From Streptomyces sp. NBC_01210 (lineage in GTDB: Bacteria; Actinomycetota; Actinomycetes; Streptomycetales; Streptomycetaceae), in contig NZ_CP108549.1 of the NCBI RefSeq assembly GCF_036010325.1, forward strand, positions 1,488,001 through 1,552,000: 64,000 nt of DNA, given 5' to 3'. Each line of letters opens with the position of its first letter. The stretch's first letter is position 1. The notes under the pieces are model-generated. The model was not told the DNA's origin. It saw nothing but the letters and a program-made list of their open reading frames with translations, and did not search any database. The translations under genes and the position numbers were made by a program. Shown one piece after another: positions 54,257-63,278 of this stretch.

Positions 54257-54598
54257 TACGGCGCTCTCCTCCCTGTCGGGCGCTGCGGCGGTCGCGCGCG
54301 AAGGGTGTGGGCGCGCCGCCGGTCTTTCTGCCAAGCCGATGCTGCCCTTCCGGATCACGAAAGTGGCTGGACGGCGGCTGTGGCGCGTTGAGTATGCCCG
54401 ATCAGCGGGCGTGCGTCACGGGCTGCAAGGCCTCGTTCCCATACCGCCCGACCGACCGGTGGAATTGGTCCGAACCATTGACCCCACTGGTCTAGTCCTT
54501 CTACCGTTCCCCACAGTGCATGACCGTGTTCATGCCATATAGGCCCGCAGCTCGGCAGCACTCCCCCACTCGCTCTCCCTCCCCCACGAGGAGACATG
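54257..54598. other. Divergent promoter region, acyl-CoA dehydrogenase/chitinase
   Basis: 342 bp without a gene. Holds the acyl-CoA dehydrogenase promoter and, nearer the chitinase, two DasR-like boxes (54464-54479 and 54486-54501). Nothing else seen. Confidence 0.5.
54464..54501. promoter_or_regulatory. Two DasR-responsive-element-like boxes before the chitinase
   Basis: ATTGGTCCGAACCATT (54464-54479) and ACTGGTCTAGTCCTTC (54486-54501), 22 bp apart centre to centre, about 100-135 bp before the start. Both match the ACTGGTCTAGACCAGT consensus at most core positions. DasR represses chitinases until GlcN-6-P appears. Confidence 0.75.
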
Positions 54599-55861
54599 AT
54601 GCTCGGACCACACCGCCCCCGCGCCCGCCTGAGGGCGCTCATCGCCGCCGCCTGTACCGCCGTGCTCGGCGCGACCCTGATCACCGGCGCCCATATCGCC
54701 TCCGCGGGCGAGTCCGCCCCCGCCGCGAAGCCCGTATCCGCTCCCGCGGCAGCAGCCGCCGGGAGCAAGGTGGTCGGCTACTTCACCGAATGGGGCGTCT
54801 ACGACCGCAACTACCACGTCAAGAACATCCAGACCTCCGGGTCCGCGAACAAGCTCACCCACATCAACTACGCCTTCGGAAACGTCACCGGAGGCAAGTG
54901 CGCCATCGGTGACTCGTTCGCCGACTACGAGAAGACCTACACCGCCGGCCAGAGCGTGGACGGCGTCGCCGACACCTGGGACCAGCCGCTGCGCGGCAGC
55001 TTCAACCAGTTGCGCAAGCTGAAGAAGCTGCACCCGAACCTCAAGGTGCTGTGGTCGTTCGGCGGCTGGACCTGGTCCGGTGGCTTCGGCCAGGCCGCGG
55101 CCAACCCGGCCGCCTTCGCCCAGTCCTGCTACAACCTGGTCGAGGATCCCCGCTGGAAGGATGTCTTCGACGGCATCGACATCGACTGGGAATACCCCAA
55201 CGCCTGCGGTCTGAGCTGCGACACCAGCGGTCGCGATGCCTTCAAGAACGTGATGTCCGCACTGCGTTCGAAGTTCGGCAGCTCCAACCTGGTGACCGCG
55301 GCGATCACCGCGGACGCCTCGTCCGGAGGCAAGATCGAGAAGGCGAACTACGCGGGCGCGGCCCAGTACGTCGACTGGTACAACCCGATGACGTACGACT
55401 TCTTCGGCGCCTGGGCGGCGCAGGGCCCCACCGCCCCGCACTCACCGCTCACCTCCTACACCGGCATCCCGCAGCAGGGCTTCAACACCAGCGCCGCGAT
55501 CACCAAGCTCAAGGGGCTCGGCATCCCCTCGTCGAAGCTGCTGCTCGGGATCGGCTTCTACGGACGCGGCTGGACGGGCGTGACACAGAAGGCGCCCGGT
55601 GGCACGGCGACCGGAGCGGCGCCCGGCAAGTACGAACCGGGCATCGACGACTACAAGGAGCTCAAGTCCAAGTGCCCGGCCAACGGGACCGTCGCCGGGA
55701 CCGCGTACGCGCACTGCGGCAGCCAGTGGTGGAGCTACGACACCCCTGCCACCATCGCCGGGAAGATGACCTACAAGAACCAGCAGAGTCTGGGCGGCAC
55801 CTTCTTCTGGGAGCTCAGCGGTGACACCACGGGCGGAGAGCTGATCAAGGCCATCAACTAG
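54599..55861 (+). CDS. Secreted family 18 chitinase
   Basis: 420 aa. Signal peptide: RARLRALIAAACTAVLGATLITGAHIASA, cleavage near residue 37. A single GH18 catalytic domain fills the rest; DGIDIDWEYP holds catalytic E198, LKVLWSFGGWTWS is the conserved SxGG strand, YNPMTYDFFG and GTFFWELSGD complete the site. There is no carbohydrate-binding or fibronectin module, like single-domain ChiD/ChiC-type chitinases. ATG 54599 is preferred over 54596 because GAGGAG then has 5-bp spacing. DasR-like boxes upstream; strong terminator downstream. Confidence 0.95.
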   Translation: MLGPHRPRARLRALIAAACTAVLGATLITGAHIASAGESAPAAKPVSAPAAAAAGSKVVGYFTEWGVYDRNYHVKNIQTSGSANKLTHINYAFGNVTGGKCAIGDSFADYEKTYTAGQSVDGVADTWDQPLRGSFNQLRKLKKLHPNLKVLWSFGGWTWSGGFGQAAANPAAFAQSCYNLVEDPRWKDVFDGIDIDWEYPNACGLSCDTSGRDAFKNVMSALRSKFGSSNLVTAAITADASSGGKIEKANYAGAAQYVDWYNPMTYDFFGAWAAQGPTAPHSPLTSYTGIPQQGFNTSAAITKLKGLGIPSSKLLLGIGFYGRGWTGVTQKAPGGTATGAAPGKYEPGIDDYKELKSKCPANGTVAGTAYAHCGSQWWSYDTPATIAGKMTYKNQQSLGGTFFWELSGDTTGGELIKAIN

Positions 55862-55879
55862 GGCGTGTTTGAGAAGTAG
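55862..55879. repeat. Dispersed 18-bp 3'-end motif, copy 1
   Basis: GGCGTGTTTGAGAAGTAG immediately after the chitinase stop; reverse complement matches 17 of 18 bases of CTACTTCTGAAACACGCC at 60645-60662. Confidence 0.7.
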
Positions 55880-55893
55880 CGCCGTCCGCCCGC

Positions 55894-55923
55894 AGGGCGG
55901 GGAGCCGGCGGGCTCCCCGCCCT
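55894..55923. terminator. 13-bp hairpin after chitinase
   Basis: AGGGCGGGGAGCC / GGCTCCCCGCCCT, perfect, GGCG loop. Serves the chitinase and the convergent small gene. Confidence 0.9.
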
Positions 55924-55943
55924 TGCGTCATGCCGGGCGGCTG

Positions 55944-56096
55944 TCAGACCAGTCCGAGCTGGGTGACAAGCATGGCGAGGACGACGACAAGGGTCCAGCC
56001 GAGGATGTGCTCGAGGACCTTGGAGTCCTCGGGGCCGCCGGTGCGGGTGCGGGGCTCGGCGCGGGCAGCGGTGACGGCAGCGGCGGTCGAAGTCAT
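55944..56096 (-). CDS. SCO1431-family tiny membrane protein
   Basis: 50 aa: MTSTAAAVTAARAEPRTRTG then a single C-terminal helix ILGWTLVVVLAMLVTQLGLV ending at the C-terminus. ATG 56096, GGGACG upstream. Strong GC3. Matches the streptomycete SCO1431-type family in size, topology and position. Function unknown. Confidence 0.72.
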   Translation of the reverse strand: MTSTAAAVTAARAEPRTRTGGPEDSKVLEHILGWTLVVVLAMLVTQLGLV

Positions 56097-56213
56097 GGTG
56101 CGTCCCGTTCAGTCGTCTGGCGGATGGACGTCCCCCCGTGACCTGACCACAGTGCCAGCGATACCGGCCCCGGGGCAGCGACGTGCGTCACAGCGCCCGG
56201 GGCGGCAGGTACC

Positions 56214-57575
56214 TCATCGGATACCGACGGCCTCCAGAGCCCGGCGCTGGGCGGGGGTCGGATGGGCAGGCCAGTACAGATAGCAGACGCCACCTGTGCC
56301 GGAGACCACTTTGCCGCTCGCGTTGTAGCGCTTGGTGCGGAGCCAGATCTTCTCCCACTCGGCGCGCCGGTAGACACGGCGTACGGCGCCGTTGCTGGGC
56401 GATGCGGGGTCGTTGGCGATCACATCGCCGTCGGCCGTGAAGCCGATCACGGTCATCAGATGCCCGGAGGTGCCGTAGCCCGCGCCGGTCAGCTCCTCCT
56501 TGAGGAAGGACTGAGACGTTATGGCCGGGATTCCCGCCCGGATGAGCGTCTCCAGGTCGGTGAGCGAGGAGAGCCGGGTGACGACCGAGCTCATGTCCTT
56601 GAAGGTGGCCGCGTAGGCGGCGTTGAAGGGCCAGTTACCGCAGCCGTTGTACTGGTAGTCGAAGGTGAAGCGGGCCGCGTGGCAGACCTGCGGGTCGGCG
56701 AACGCGGGGTTCACCCAGGCCAGGTCGGCGGCCGACGGCTTCCGGCCCCAGTACTCGATGATCATCTGCGAGGAGGTGGGGCTGCACCAGGCCTCGCCGC
56801 CGTTGTCGTACTCCGGGTACTGGCCGACGTGGGTGTTCTGCGAGTAGCGCGGTACGGACAGCTCGCGGGCGAGTCCCGGCGTGGAGGCGGGGACGGTGAA
56901 CCGGTCCGGGATGTCCGAGGCCATTGCGCCGAGCCGCCACACGGTGGGCGTGAGCCGGGTGCCGGGCTTGCGGTAGAGGGTCAGCCGCAGTTGGTACGAG
57001 ACCAGCCGCAGCCCGCCGGCCGCATCGTCGATGGAGAAGGTGTCGGTCCAGATGCTGGCCTTGCCGTCGCTCTGGTCGTCGAGGGACGTCCGGCGGATGT
57101 CCCCGTCGCCCGCCGCCCAGCGGCCCATCACGAACCAGGGGGACCAGGCGGTGTCGGAGTATTTGCCGCGCAGCTCGACCTGGAGCCAGGTTCCGGCCGG
57201 GGCGTGTGCGTTCCAGGAGGCGATGGCCTCGGTCGCGGGCACCCGCGAGCGGTGGACGGGCGAGGTCCAGGTGGCGTACTCCCAGATCGCGGTGGTGCCG
57301 GTGTGCGGATCGGTGTAGTCGGTGCGGCCGGCGGGAGCGGCGATGACGAGTCCGGGGCGGCGGCCGGCGACGGCCCGGGTGCCGGACGCGGTGCCGCAGC
57401 GCCAGTCGGTGTACGAGGTCCAGAACCGGTTGTCGACCAGCGGGACGGAGCCGGTGCGGCCGTCCTCCGAGGCCGGCGCGGCGGCCGCCGGCGCGGCGGA
57501 GGACAGCGCCCCCGCACCCGCCGCTGCCGCGATCGCGGCGCTCAGCACGGATCTGCGCGAAGTAGGTCTGGGCAT
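56214..57575 (-). CDS. Tat-exported C39-like peptidase
   Basis: 453 aa. Twin-arginine signal (RPTSRRSVLSAAIAAAAGAG). An N-terminal beta-sandwich-like region (to about 220) precedes a papain-fold C39-like domain: C264 in EAWCSPTSSQM, H372 in TSGHLMTVIGF and the ANDPAS Asp. These suggest an extracellular cysteine peptidase or amidase. ATG 57575 with GGGGGG upstream. An ACCAATATTGGT palindrome with a GGTCTGGTCC stretch lies 88 bp upstream. Confidence 0.85.
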   Translation of the reverse strand: MPRPTSRRSVLSAAIAAAAGAGALSSAAPAAAAPASEDGRTGSVPLVDNRFWTSYTDWRCGTASGTRAVAGRRPGLVIAAPAGRTDYTDPHTGTTAIWEYATWTSPVHRSRVPATEAIASWNAHAPAGTWLQVELRGKYSDTAWSPWFVMGRWAAGDGDIRRTSLDDQSDGKASIWTDTFSIDDAAGGLRLVSYQLRLTLYRKPGTRLTPTVWRLGAMASDIPDRFTVPASTPGLARELSVPRYSQNTHVGQYPEYDNGGEAWCSPTSSQMIIEYWGRKPSAADLAWVNPAFADPQVCHAARFTFDYQYNGCGNWPFNAAYAATFKDMSSVVTRLSSLTDLETLIRAGIPAITSQSFLKEELTGAGYGTSGHLMTVIGFTADGDVIANDPASPSNGAVRRVYRRAEWEKIWLRTKRYNASGKVVSGTGGVCYLYWPAHPTPAQRRALEAVGIR

Positions 57576-57662
57576 GGGACCCCCCAAGTCAGGTGCGCGA
57601 CAGTGGGGCAACTATCGCGGGTCCGGGCGGACTTCTGCCAGCACTTCGGACCGCGTCGCTCC

Positions 57663-57674
57663 ACCAATATTGGT
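57663..57674. promoter_or_regulatory. Palindrome upstream of the C39-like gene
   Basis: ACCAATATTGGT, perfect 12-bp palindrome, running into TGGTCTGGTCCA (9/12 match to the DasR core TGGTCTAGACCA). It lies between the divergent peptidase and kinase genes. Confidence 0.5.
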
Positions 57675-57760
57675 CTGGTCCACTGGCGTGACCTGCGGCG
57701 GGTGCGCCGCACTCACAGGGTGGCGGGCCTCTTGGACAGCGGGCCTCCTAGGCTGGCGGG

Positions 57761-58345
57761 ATGGACGACCTCGATCGGCAGGCCACGGCGCTGCGCGCAC
57801 TTTCACCCTCGTGCGGACCGGTGCGGCTGATCGCTGTCGACGGCCACGCGGGCTCGGGGAAGAGCACGTTCGCGGCCCGGCTCGCGGCGGCGCTCGGCGA
57901 CGGCGTGCCGGTGCTGCATCTCGACGACCTGGCCACCCACGAGGAGTTCTTCGCCTGGACGGACCGGATGCTGACCCAGGTGATCGGTCCACTCTCGCGC
58001 GGCAGGACCGCGCACTACGACCCGTACGACTGGAATCTGCGCCGCTTCGGGTCCCCACGCCCCCTGGAGGCGGCTCCTGTCGTGCTGATCGAGGGAGTGG
58101 GGGCGGGGCGGCGGGCGTTGCGCCCGTTTCTCGCGAGGCTGTTGTGGATGGAGCGCAGCGCGCAGGAGTCCTGGGAGCGAGGCCGGGACCGGGACGGGAG
58201 CGAGCTGTCCGCATTCTGGGACGGCTGGACGATGGCGGAGACACGCCATTTCTTGGCGGACCCTTCTCGTCCGTTCGCGGATGCCCTGGTACGCGAGTGC
58301 CAGGAGGGGTACGAGTGGCTCCAGGGACCTCCTGTGACAGCATGA
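57761..58345 (+). CDS. P-loop kinase, uridine-kinase-like
   Basis: 194 aa. Walker A GHAGSGKS at residues 28-35, then HLDDLATHEEFF and YDPYDWNLRRF as in uridine/phosphoribulokinase-like folds; VLIEGVGAGRRALRP is the Walker B strand. Substrate unknown: residues that define nucleoside choice are not clear. ATG 57761 with GGCGGG upstream. Divergent from the C39-like gene. Confidence 0.82.
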   Translation: MDDLDRQATALRALSPSCGPVRLIAVDGHAGSGKSTFAARLAAALGDGVPVLHLDDLATHEEFFAWTDRMLTQVIGPLSRGRTAHYDPYDWNLRRFGSPRPLEAAPVVLIEGVGAGRRALRPFLARLLWMERSAQESWERGRDRDGSELSAFWDGWTMAETRHFLADPSRPFADALVRECQEGYEWLQGPPVTA

Positions 58346-58746
58346 CCGAACCGGATCATCACGTACAGTTACTGCTTTTACCTGGCATACCGAGCGGTCG
58401 GAAATCGCCCTCAAGAGTGCCTCAACTCTGCTTGACCGAGGGGGCGTACAGGTCTTACGTTCTCAATGTGCGGCTTTCCGGAGCCGCCGCAGACGCGAAG
58501 CCCCCGGTTGTTCCCCCGTGATCGGGGGCTTCGTTCTGCCCTCTTCCCCGGCGCCGCACCCCACTCCCCGCTCACCCTGGGTCACCGTCACCGGGGCGCT
58601 TGTGGTGCCCTTAGTCGCACACCCTTTGCGCAGGTACGATGCACCTCGGTGGGGTCAATTCCCGTCCACGGCAAGGTGGTTCAGTACGCTGCCGACGGGC
58701 GCCCGCCCGGCGGGACATCACAGGTGCACTTTTTGTGGGGGACCTG
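58346..58746. other. 401-bp leader region of the AAA+ ATPase gene
   Basis: No ORF supported. Contains an 11-bp hairpin at 58496-58532 and a second small stem CGGCT/AGCCG at about 58471-58486; the region could be a transcribed, structured leader or a separate small RNA. No tRNA or known riboswitch is recognised. Confidence 0.45.
58498..58531 (+). terminator. C-rich hairpin upstream of the AAA+ gene
   Basis: AAGCCCCCG / CGGGGGCTT with a 16-nt C-rich loop (GTTGTTCCCCCGTGAT). Could be an intrinsic terminator for the kinase, an attenuator or part of a small RNA. The loop itself holds a C run that could pair with the G-rich arm. Confidence 0.6.
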
Positions 58747-60639
58747 ATGGACATCGGCACGCAGGGCGCACCGGCCCCGGCCGACCTCGCCTGGGTGCGG
58801 GGCGTGGACGCCTACACCATGGGTGCCTATCCGCAGGCGGAGGAGGAGTTCCGGGCCGCGGTCCGGATCGATCCCGGGATGGCCGACGGCTGGCTCGGAC
58901 TGCACGCCCTGCGCGTCGACACCACCACCGCGCTGCTGCGCATGTACCGCAGCCGCGAGCGCTTCGGCGAGCAGCGCGCCCGCCATCGCCGCACCCTCAA
59001 CTCCTGGTACTGGCTGGGCTGGTGGGTCCAGCCGGTACTCGAGAGCCCGCGTGATCTGCTGCTCGCCCACGCCTCCCACTGGCTCGACGGCCGTCATGTG
59101 CCGGAGCTGGACCGGGCGCTCGCGGGTCTGCCGCCGGTCGACGCCGACCCCCAGGTGCGCTTTCTGCACGCCTGCCGCGCGTATCTGGTCAAGGACTGGG
59201 AGCAGCTCGTACGCCATACCGAACCGCTGATCAACGATCCGCTGCTGGGTATCGAGGCCGGGCTCTTCGGCGGGATGGCCCGGGTGCGTCTGGAGATGTA
59301 CGGGCAGGCCGAGCCGCTGCTGTCCGCCGCTCTGATGCGCTGCCGCAGCGAGCAGCCGCAGCGCAAGGAGCTGCGGTACTGGCTGGCGCGGGCCCACGAG
59401 GGCACCGGCCGCAGCGCCGCCGCCCTGCCGCTGTACCGGGCAGTGCACCGGATCGATCCGGCCTTCATGGACACCTCGGCGCGGCTGGCCGCAATCGCGG
59501 AGTACGACGGGATCGACGGGTACGACGAGTCGGCCGGACTGGCGGCGGTGTCGCTGGCCGGCTTTGGGCAGGACACCGCGGACGCGCAGGCAGAGGGGGA
59601 CGGCCCGCTCACGGCCGAGGCGCGGCTCGGCCCAGATCCGCAGACCCAGCTCCCGGGCGCTGTGCCGATCGTCCCGCCCGGCGGCATAAGGCCGAAGGCA
59701 GTCGTCCCCGCGCCCCCCACTCCGCCGCCGTTCCCGGCGGGCTCCACCGATCCGGTGCTGCTCGCCGAGGCGCTCGCGGAGCTGGAGCGGATGGTGGGCC
59801 TGGAGCCGGTGAAACGGCAGGTGAAGGCGTTGTCAGCGCAGCTGAAGATGGCTCGGTTGCGCGCCGACCAGGGGCTGCCGGTGCAGCCGCCGAAACGTCA
59901 TTTTGTCTTCTCCGGCCCGTCCGGCACCGGCAAGACCACCGTCGCGCGCATCCTCGGCCGGGTCTTCTACGCGCTGGGCCTGCTCGGCGGCGACCATCTG
60001 GTCGAGGCACAACGGGCCGATCTTGTGGGTGAGTTCCTGGGCCAGACGGCGGTGAAGGCCAATGAGCTGATCGACTCGGCGATCGGCGGAGTGCTGTTCG
60101 TGGACGAGGCGTACAGCCTCTTCAACTCCGGCTACACCAAGGGTGACGCCTACGGCGACGAGGCCCTCCAGGTGCTCCTCAAGCGGGCCGAGGACAACCG
60201 CGACCATCTGGTGGTCATCCTGGCCGGCTACCCCGAGGGCATGGACCGGCTGCTCGCCACCAACCCCGGGCTGTCCTCACGCTTCACCACCCGGGTCGAC
60301 TTCCCCTCGTACCGCCCTCTCGAACTGACCGCCATCGGCGAAGTGCTCGCCGCCGAGAATGGCGATGTGTGGGACGACGAGGTGCGTGAGGAGCTGCGCT
60401 CCATCAGCGGCCATGTGGTCGACCAGGGCTGGATCGACGAGCTCGGCAACGGCCGTTTTCTGCGCACGCTGTACGAGAAGAGCTGCGCCTACCGGGATCT
60501 ACGGCTGTCCGGATATCCGGGCACGCCGACCCGCGAGGATCTCGCCACGCTGCGGCTGCCCGATCTGATGCAGGCGTACGGCGAGGTCCTGTCGGGCCGC
60601 GGTCCGGTGGACCGCGACCCGCAGGATCCGCCGCTCTGA
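58747..60639 (+). CDS. EccA/CbxX-type AAA+ ATPase with TPR-like N-terminus
   Basis: 630 aa. N-terminal helical TPR-like repeats (about 10-290; AYPQAEEEFRAAVRIDP, AAALPLYRAVHRIDPAF), a linker, then CbxX/CfxQ AAA+ domain: Walker A GPSGTGKTT (K396), Walker B LFVDEAYSLF (D453, E454), sensor and Arg-finger region SSRFTTRVDFP. Matches EccA of type VII secretion in size and layout, but no ESX core genes are adjacent. ATG 58747 has TGGGGGAC upstream. The 400-bp leader is structured. Confidence 0.87.
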   Translation: MDIGTQGAPAPADLAWVRGVDAYTMGAYPQAEEEFRAAVRIDPGMADGWLGLHALRVDTTTALLRMYRSRERFGEQRARHRRTLNSWYWLGWWVQPVLESPRDLLLAHASHWLDGRHVPELDRALAGLPPVDADPQVRFLHACRAYLVKDWEQLVRHTEPLINDPLLGIEAGLFGGMARVRLEMYGQAEPLLSAALMRCRSEQPQRKELRYWLARAHEGTGRSAAALPLYRAVHRIDPAFMDTSARLAAIAEYDGIDGYDESAGLAAVSLAGFGQDTADAQAEGDGPLTAEARLGPDPQTQLPGAVPIVPPGGIRPKAVVPAPPTPPPFPAGSTDPVLLAEALAELERMVGLEPVKRQVKALSAQLKMARLRADQGLPVQPPKRHFVFSGPSGTGKTTVARILGRVFYALGLLGGDHLVEAQRADLVGEFLGQTAVKANELIDSAIGGVLFVDEAYSLFNSGYTKGDAYGDEALQVLLKRAEDNRDHLVVILAGYPEGMDRLLATNPGLSSRFTTRVDFPSYRPLELTAIGEVLAAENGDVWDDEVREELRSISGHVVDQGWIDELGNGRFLRTLYEKSCAYRDLRLSGYPGTPTREDLATLRLPDLMQAYGEVLSGRGPVDRDPQDPPL

Positions 60640-60644
60640 GCCGA

Positions 60645-60662
60645 CTACTTCTGAAACACGCC
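60645..60662. repeat. Dispersed 18-bp 3'-end motif, copy 2
   Basis: CTACTTCTGAAACACGCC lies in the 29-bp gap between convergent stops, near-identical to the reverse complement of 55862-55879. Confidence 0.7.
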
Positions 60663-60668
60663 TCGGCC

Positions 60669-61751
60669 TCAGCCGACCAGGGCGGTGTCCAGGGCAGCCT
60701 CAGGCGCACGGGGCACCGTCACCCGGTGGGACGGGTCGCGGACCTCGCCGACCAGCATTTCCAGGACGTCCTCCAGAGCGACCAGTCCCAGCACCCGCCC
60801 CGAAGGGTCCGCCACCTGGGCGAGGTGGGTGGCCGCACGGCGCATCACGGTGAGGGCGTCGTCCAGCGGGAGTTCGGCCCGCAGGGTCGCCATGGGGCGC
60901 CAGATCTGCTGGGGCACGGCCCGTTCCCTCTCCTCCAGGTCGAGGACGTCCTTGACATGGAGATAGCCCATGAACGGGCCTTCGCCCTCCCCGCAGACCG
61001 GGAATCGGGAGTAACCGGTACATACCGTCAGCTCCTCGACCTGGCGCGGGGTGACCGACGGGGCGACCGTCACCAGGGCGGAGCGGGTGATCAGCACATC
61101 CGACACCGGGCGGCTGCCCAGCTCCAGCGCGTCCTCGAGCCGCTCCTGCTCCGCGGGCTCCAGCAGCCCCGCCTGGCCCGAGTCCTCCACCAGACGGTTC
61201 AGCTGCTCGCTGGTGAAGACCGCCTCCACCTCGTCCTTGGGTTCGACACGGAAGGCCCGCAGCACCAGCCGGGCGCAGGCGCCGAGCGCCGCCGTGACCG
61301 GTCGGCACAGCCGGGCGAAGGTGACCAGGCCCGGGCTGAACCAGAGCGCGGTCTTCTCGGGAGCGGCCATCGCCAGGTTCTTCGGGACCATCTCGCCGAT
61401 GACGAGGTGCAGGAACACGACAACGGCCAGCGCGATGACGTAACCCAGCGGATGGATCAGCCCCTCGGGCAGATGCGCGGCCTGGAAGACCGGCTCCAGC
61501 AGATGCGCCACGGTCGGCTCGGCGACCGCGCCGAGGGTCAGTGAGCAGATGGTGATGCCGAACTGCGCGGCGGCCATCATCTGCGGCAGATTCTCCAGTC
61601 CGTACAGCACCTGCCTGGCCCGCGAGGAGCCCTCCGCGGCCAGCGGTTCGATCTGGCTGCGGCGTACGGAGACGAGCGCGAACTCCGCGCCGACGAAGAA
61701 GCCGTTGGCCAGGACCAGGATTATGGCGAAAAGGAGTTGGAGGACGCTCAT
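60669..61751 (-). CDS. CNNM/CBS membrane protein (HlyC/CorC-like), short form
   Basis: 360 aa. DUF21/CNNM membrane domain with four hydrophobic segments (LLFAIILVLANGFFVGAEFALVSV; GLIHPLGYVIALAVVVFLHLVIGEMVPK), then a CBS pair. Lacks the C-terminal CorC/HlyC domain of its upstream neighbour. Family involved in Mg2+/divalent-cation efflux or transport control. ATG 61751 overlaps the end of the longer paralogue by 4 bp, so the two are co-translated and may form a heteromer. Confidence 0.9.
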   Translation of the reverse strand: MSVLQLLFAIILVLANGFFVGAEFALVSVRRSQIEPLAAEGSSRARQVLYGLENLPQMMAAAQFGITICSLTLGAVAEPTVAHLLEPVFQAAHLPEGLIHPLGYVIALAVVVFLHLVIGEMVPKNLAMAAPEKTALWFSPGLVTFARLCRPVTAALGACARLVLRAFRVEPKDEVEAVFTSEQLNRLVEDSGQAGLLEPAEQERLEDALELGSRPVSDVLITRSALVTVAPSVTPRQVEELTVCTGYSRFPVCGEGEGPFMGYLHVKDVLDLEERERAVPQQIWRPMATLRAELPLDDALTVMRRAATHLAQVADPSGRVLGLVALEDVLEMLVGEVRDPSHRVTVPRAPEAALDTALVG

Positions 61752-63088
61752 CGCACGGCCTCCGGCACGGCCGGGGCATCGGCGGTGCGCACCAGGCGCA
61801 CCCGCTCGGCCCGGTAGCGGTCCACCTGGCGCACCGAGAGCCGCCAGCCGGGGAGTTCTGCCCGGTCGCCGGGGGCGGGGATGCGCCCCAGCAGATCGGC
61901 GACGAGGCCCGCCACCGTCTCATACGGGCCGTCGGGCACATCGAGGCCTATCCGGCGCAGCGTGAGGACGCGGCAGCTGCCGTCGGCCTCCCAGGCGGGG
62001 TTGCCGTCCTCCGAGGCCACGGAGGCCAGTTCGGGCTGGGCGTCCGCCTCGTCGTCGTGCTCGTCGCGGACCTCGCCGACGAGTTCCTCGATGATGTCCT
62101 CGAGGGTGACGACTCCGGCGGTGCCGCCGTACTCGTCGACCACGACGGCGATGGGCTGCTCGCTGCGCAGCCGCTCCAGCAGCTGCTGCACGGGCAGCGT
62201 CTCGGGCACGAGGAGCGGCGGGACGGCGACCCGGTCCACCCGGGTGCGCTGCCGTTCGTCCACCGGTACCGCCAGGGCGCCCTTGAGGTGCACCATGCCG
62301 ACGATCTCGTCGATGCGCTCCCGGTAGACGGGAAAGCGCGAAAGACCGGTCGCGCGGGTGAGATTGAGGACATCGGCCGCGGTGGCGTCGCTCTGCAGCG
62401 CGCTCATCTTCACCCGCGGGGTCATCACATGCTGCGCGGTGAGATGTCCGAGCGAGAGGGTCCGTACGAACAGGTCGGCCGTATCCTGCTCCAGCGCTCC
62501 GGCGCGTGCCGAGTGGCGGGCCAGCGAGACCAGCTCACCGGGCGTGCGGGCGGACGCCAGCTCCGCTGCGGGCTCGACGCCGAGCATCCGCACCAGACGG
62601 TTGGCGACGGTGTTGAGCAGGGTGATGACCGGGCGGAAGACGGTCGAGAAGAGATGCTGCGGGCCGGCGACGAAGCGCGCGACCTGCAACGGCCGGGAAA
62701 CCGCCCAGTTCTTGGGGACGAGCTCACCGATCACCATCTGGACGGCGGAGGCGAGCAGCATCCCGATCACCACCGCGATCCCGGAGACGGCTCCTTCGGG
62801 CAGCCCGGTCGCGGAAAGCGGCCCGCGGAGCAGCCCGGCAAGCGCGGGCTCGGCGAGCATGCCGACGACGAGCGAGGTGATGGTGATGCCGAGCTGGGTG
62901 CCGGAGAGCTGGAAGGAAAGCTCCCGCAGCGCCTTGACGACGCGGCGGGCGCGGCGGTCGCCCTCGGCGGCGGCGCGCTCGGCATCGGGCCGCTCCACCG
63001 TGACCAGGCCGAACTCGGCCGCCACGAAGAAGCCGTTGGCGAGGATCAGGAGGAACGCTGCCGCGAGCAGCAGAAGAGAGATGATCAT
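61748..63088 (-). CDS. CNNM/CBS/CorC-domain membrane protein, long form
   Basis: 446 aa. CNNM domain (LLLLAAAFLLILANGFFVAAEFGLV; IAVVIGMLLASAVQMVIGELVPKNW), CBS pair (VMTPRVKMSALQSDATAADVLN; VVVDEYGGTAGVVTLEDIIEELVGEVRDE), C-terminal CorC/HlyC domain (YETVAGLVADLLGRIP). Complete. ATG 63088 with GGAGGCGGCGGC upstream. First gene of the paralogue pair; a divalent-cation function is inferred from the family. Confidence 0.92.
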   Translation of the reverse strand: MIISLLLLAAAFLLILANGFFVAAEFGLVTVERPDAERAAAEGDRRARRVVKALRELSFQLSGTQLGITITSLVVGMLAEPALAGLLRGPLSATGLPEGAVSGIAVVIGMLLASAVQMVIGELVPKNWAVSRPLQVARFVAGPQHLFSTVFRPVITLLNTVANRLVRMLGVEPAAELASARTPGELVSLARHSARAGALEQDTADLFVRTLSLGHLTAQHVMTPRVKMSALQSDATAADVLNLTRATGLSRFPVYRERIDEIVGMVHLKGALAVPVDERQRTRVDRVAVPPLLVPETLPVQQLLERLRSEQPIAVVVDEYGGTAGVVTLEDIIEELVGEVRDEHDDEADAQPELASVASEDGNPAWEADGSCRVLTLRRIGLDVPDGPYETVAGLVADLLGRIPAPGDRAELPGWRLSVRQVDRYRAERVRLVRTADAPAVPEAVR

Positions 63089-63278
63089 GCCGCCGCCTCC
63101 TGGGAGGGGGCGGCGCAGGTACTACCGGACGATCCGTCCATTGCTGGAGGGAGTCACTCCTCGGGTCGCAGGTGCCCCGCGGGCCGCTGGGGGCCGGGTG
63201 GTGCGGGGCGGGGCGCGCTTGTCGCCACCGTCACCAGAGTAGACAGGTGAGCCGCCGACGCGGCAGGGGCATCGCCGC

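Noticed and set aside
58440..58540. 6C-type small RNA or a riboswitch
   Set aside because: C-rich hairpin is suggestive, but the two-hairpin 6C layout is not met and no riboswitch core is recognised; kept only as a hairpin.
63089..63278. Mg2+-sensing M-box leader before the CNNM genes
   Set aside because: No conserved M-box helices could be recognised in the 190-bp region.
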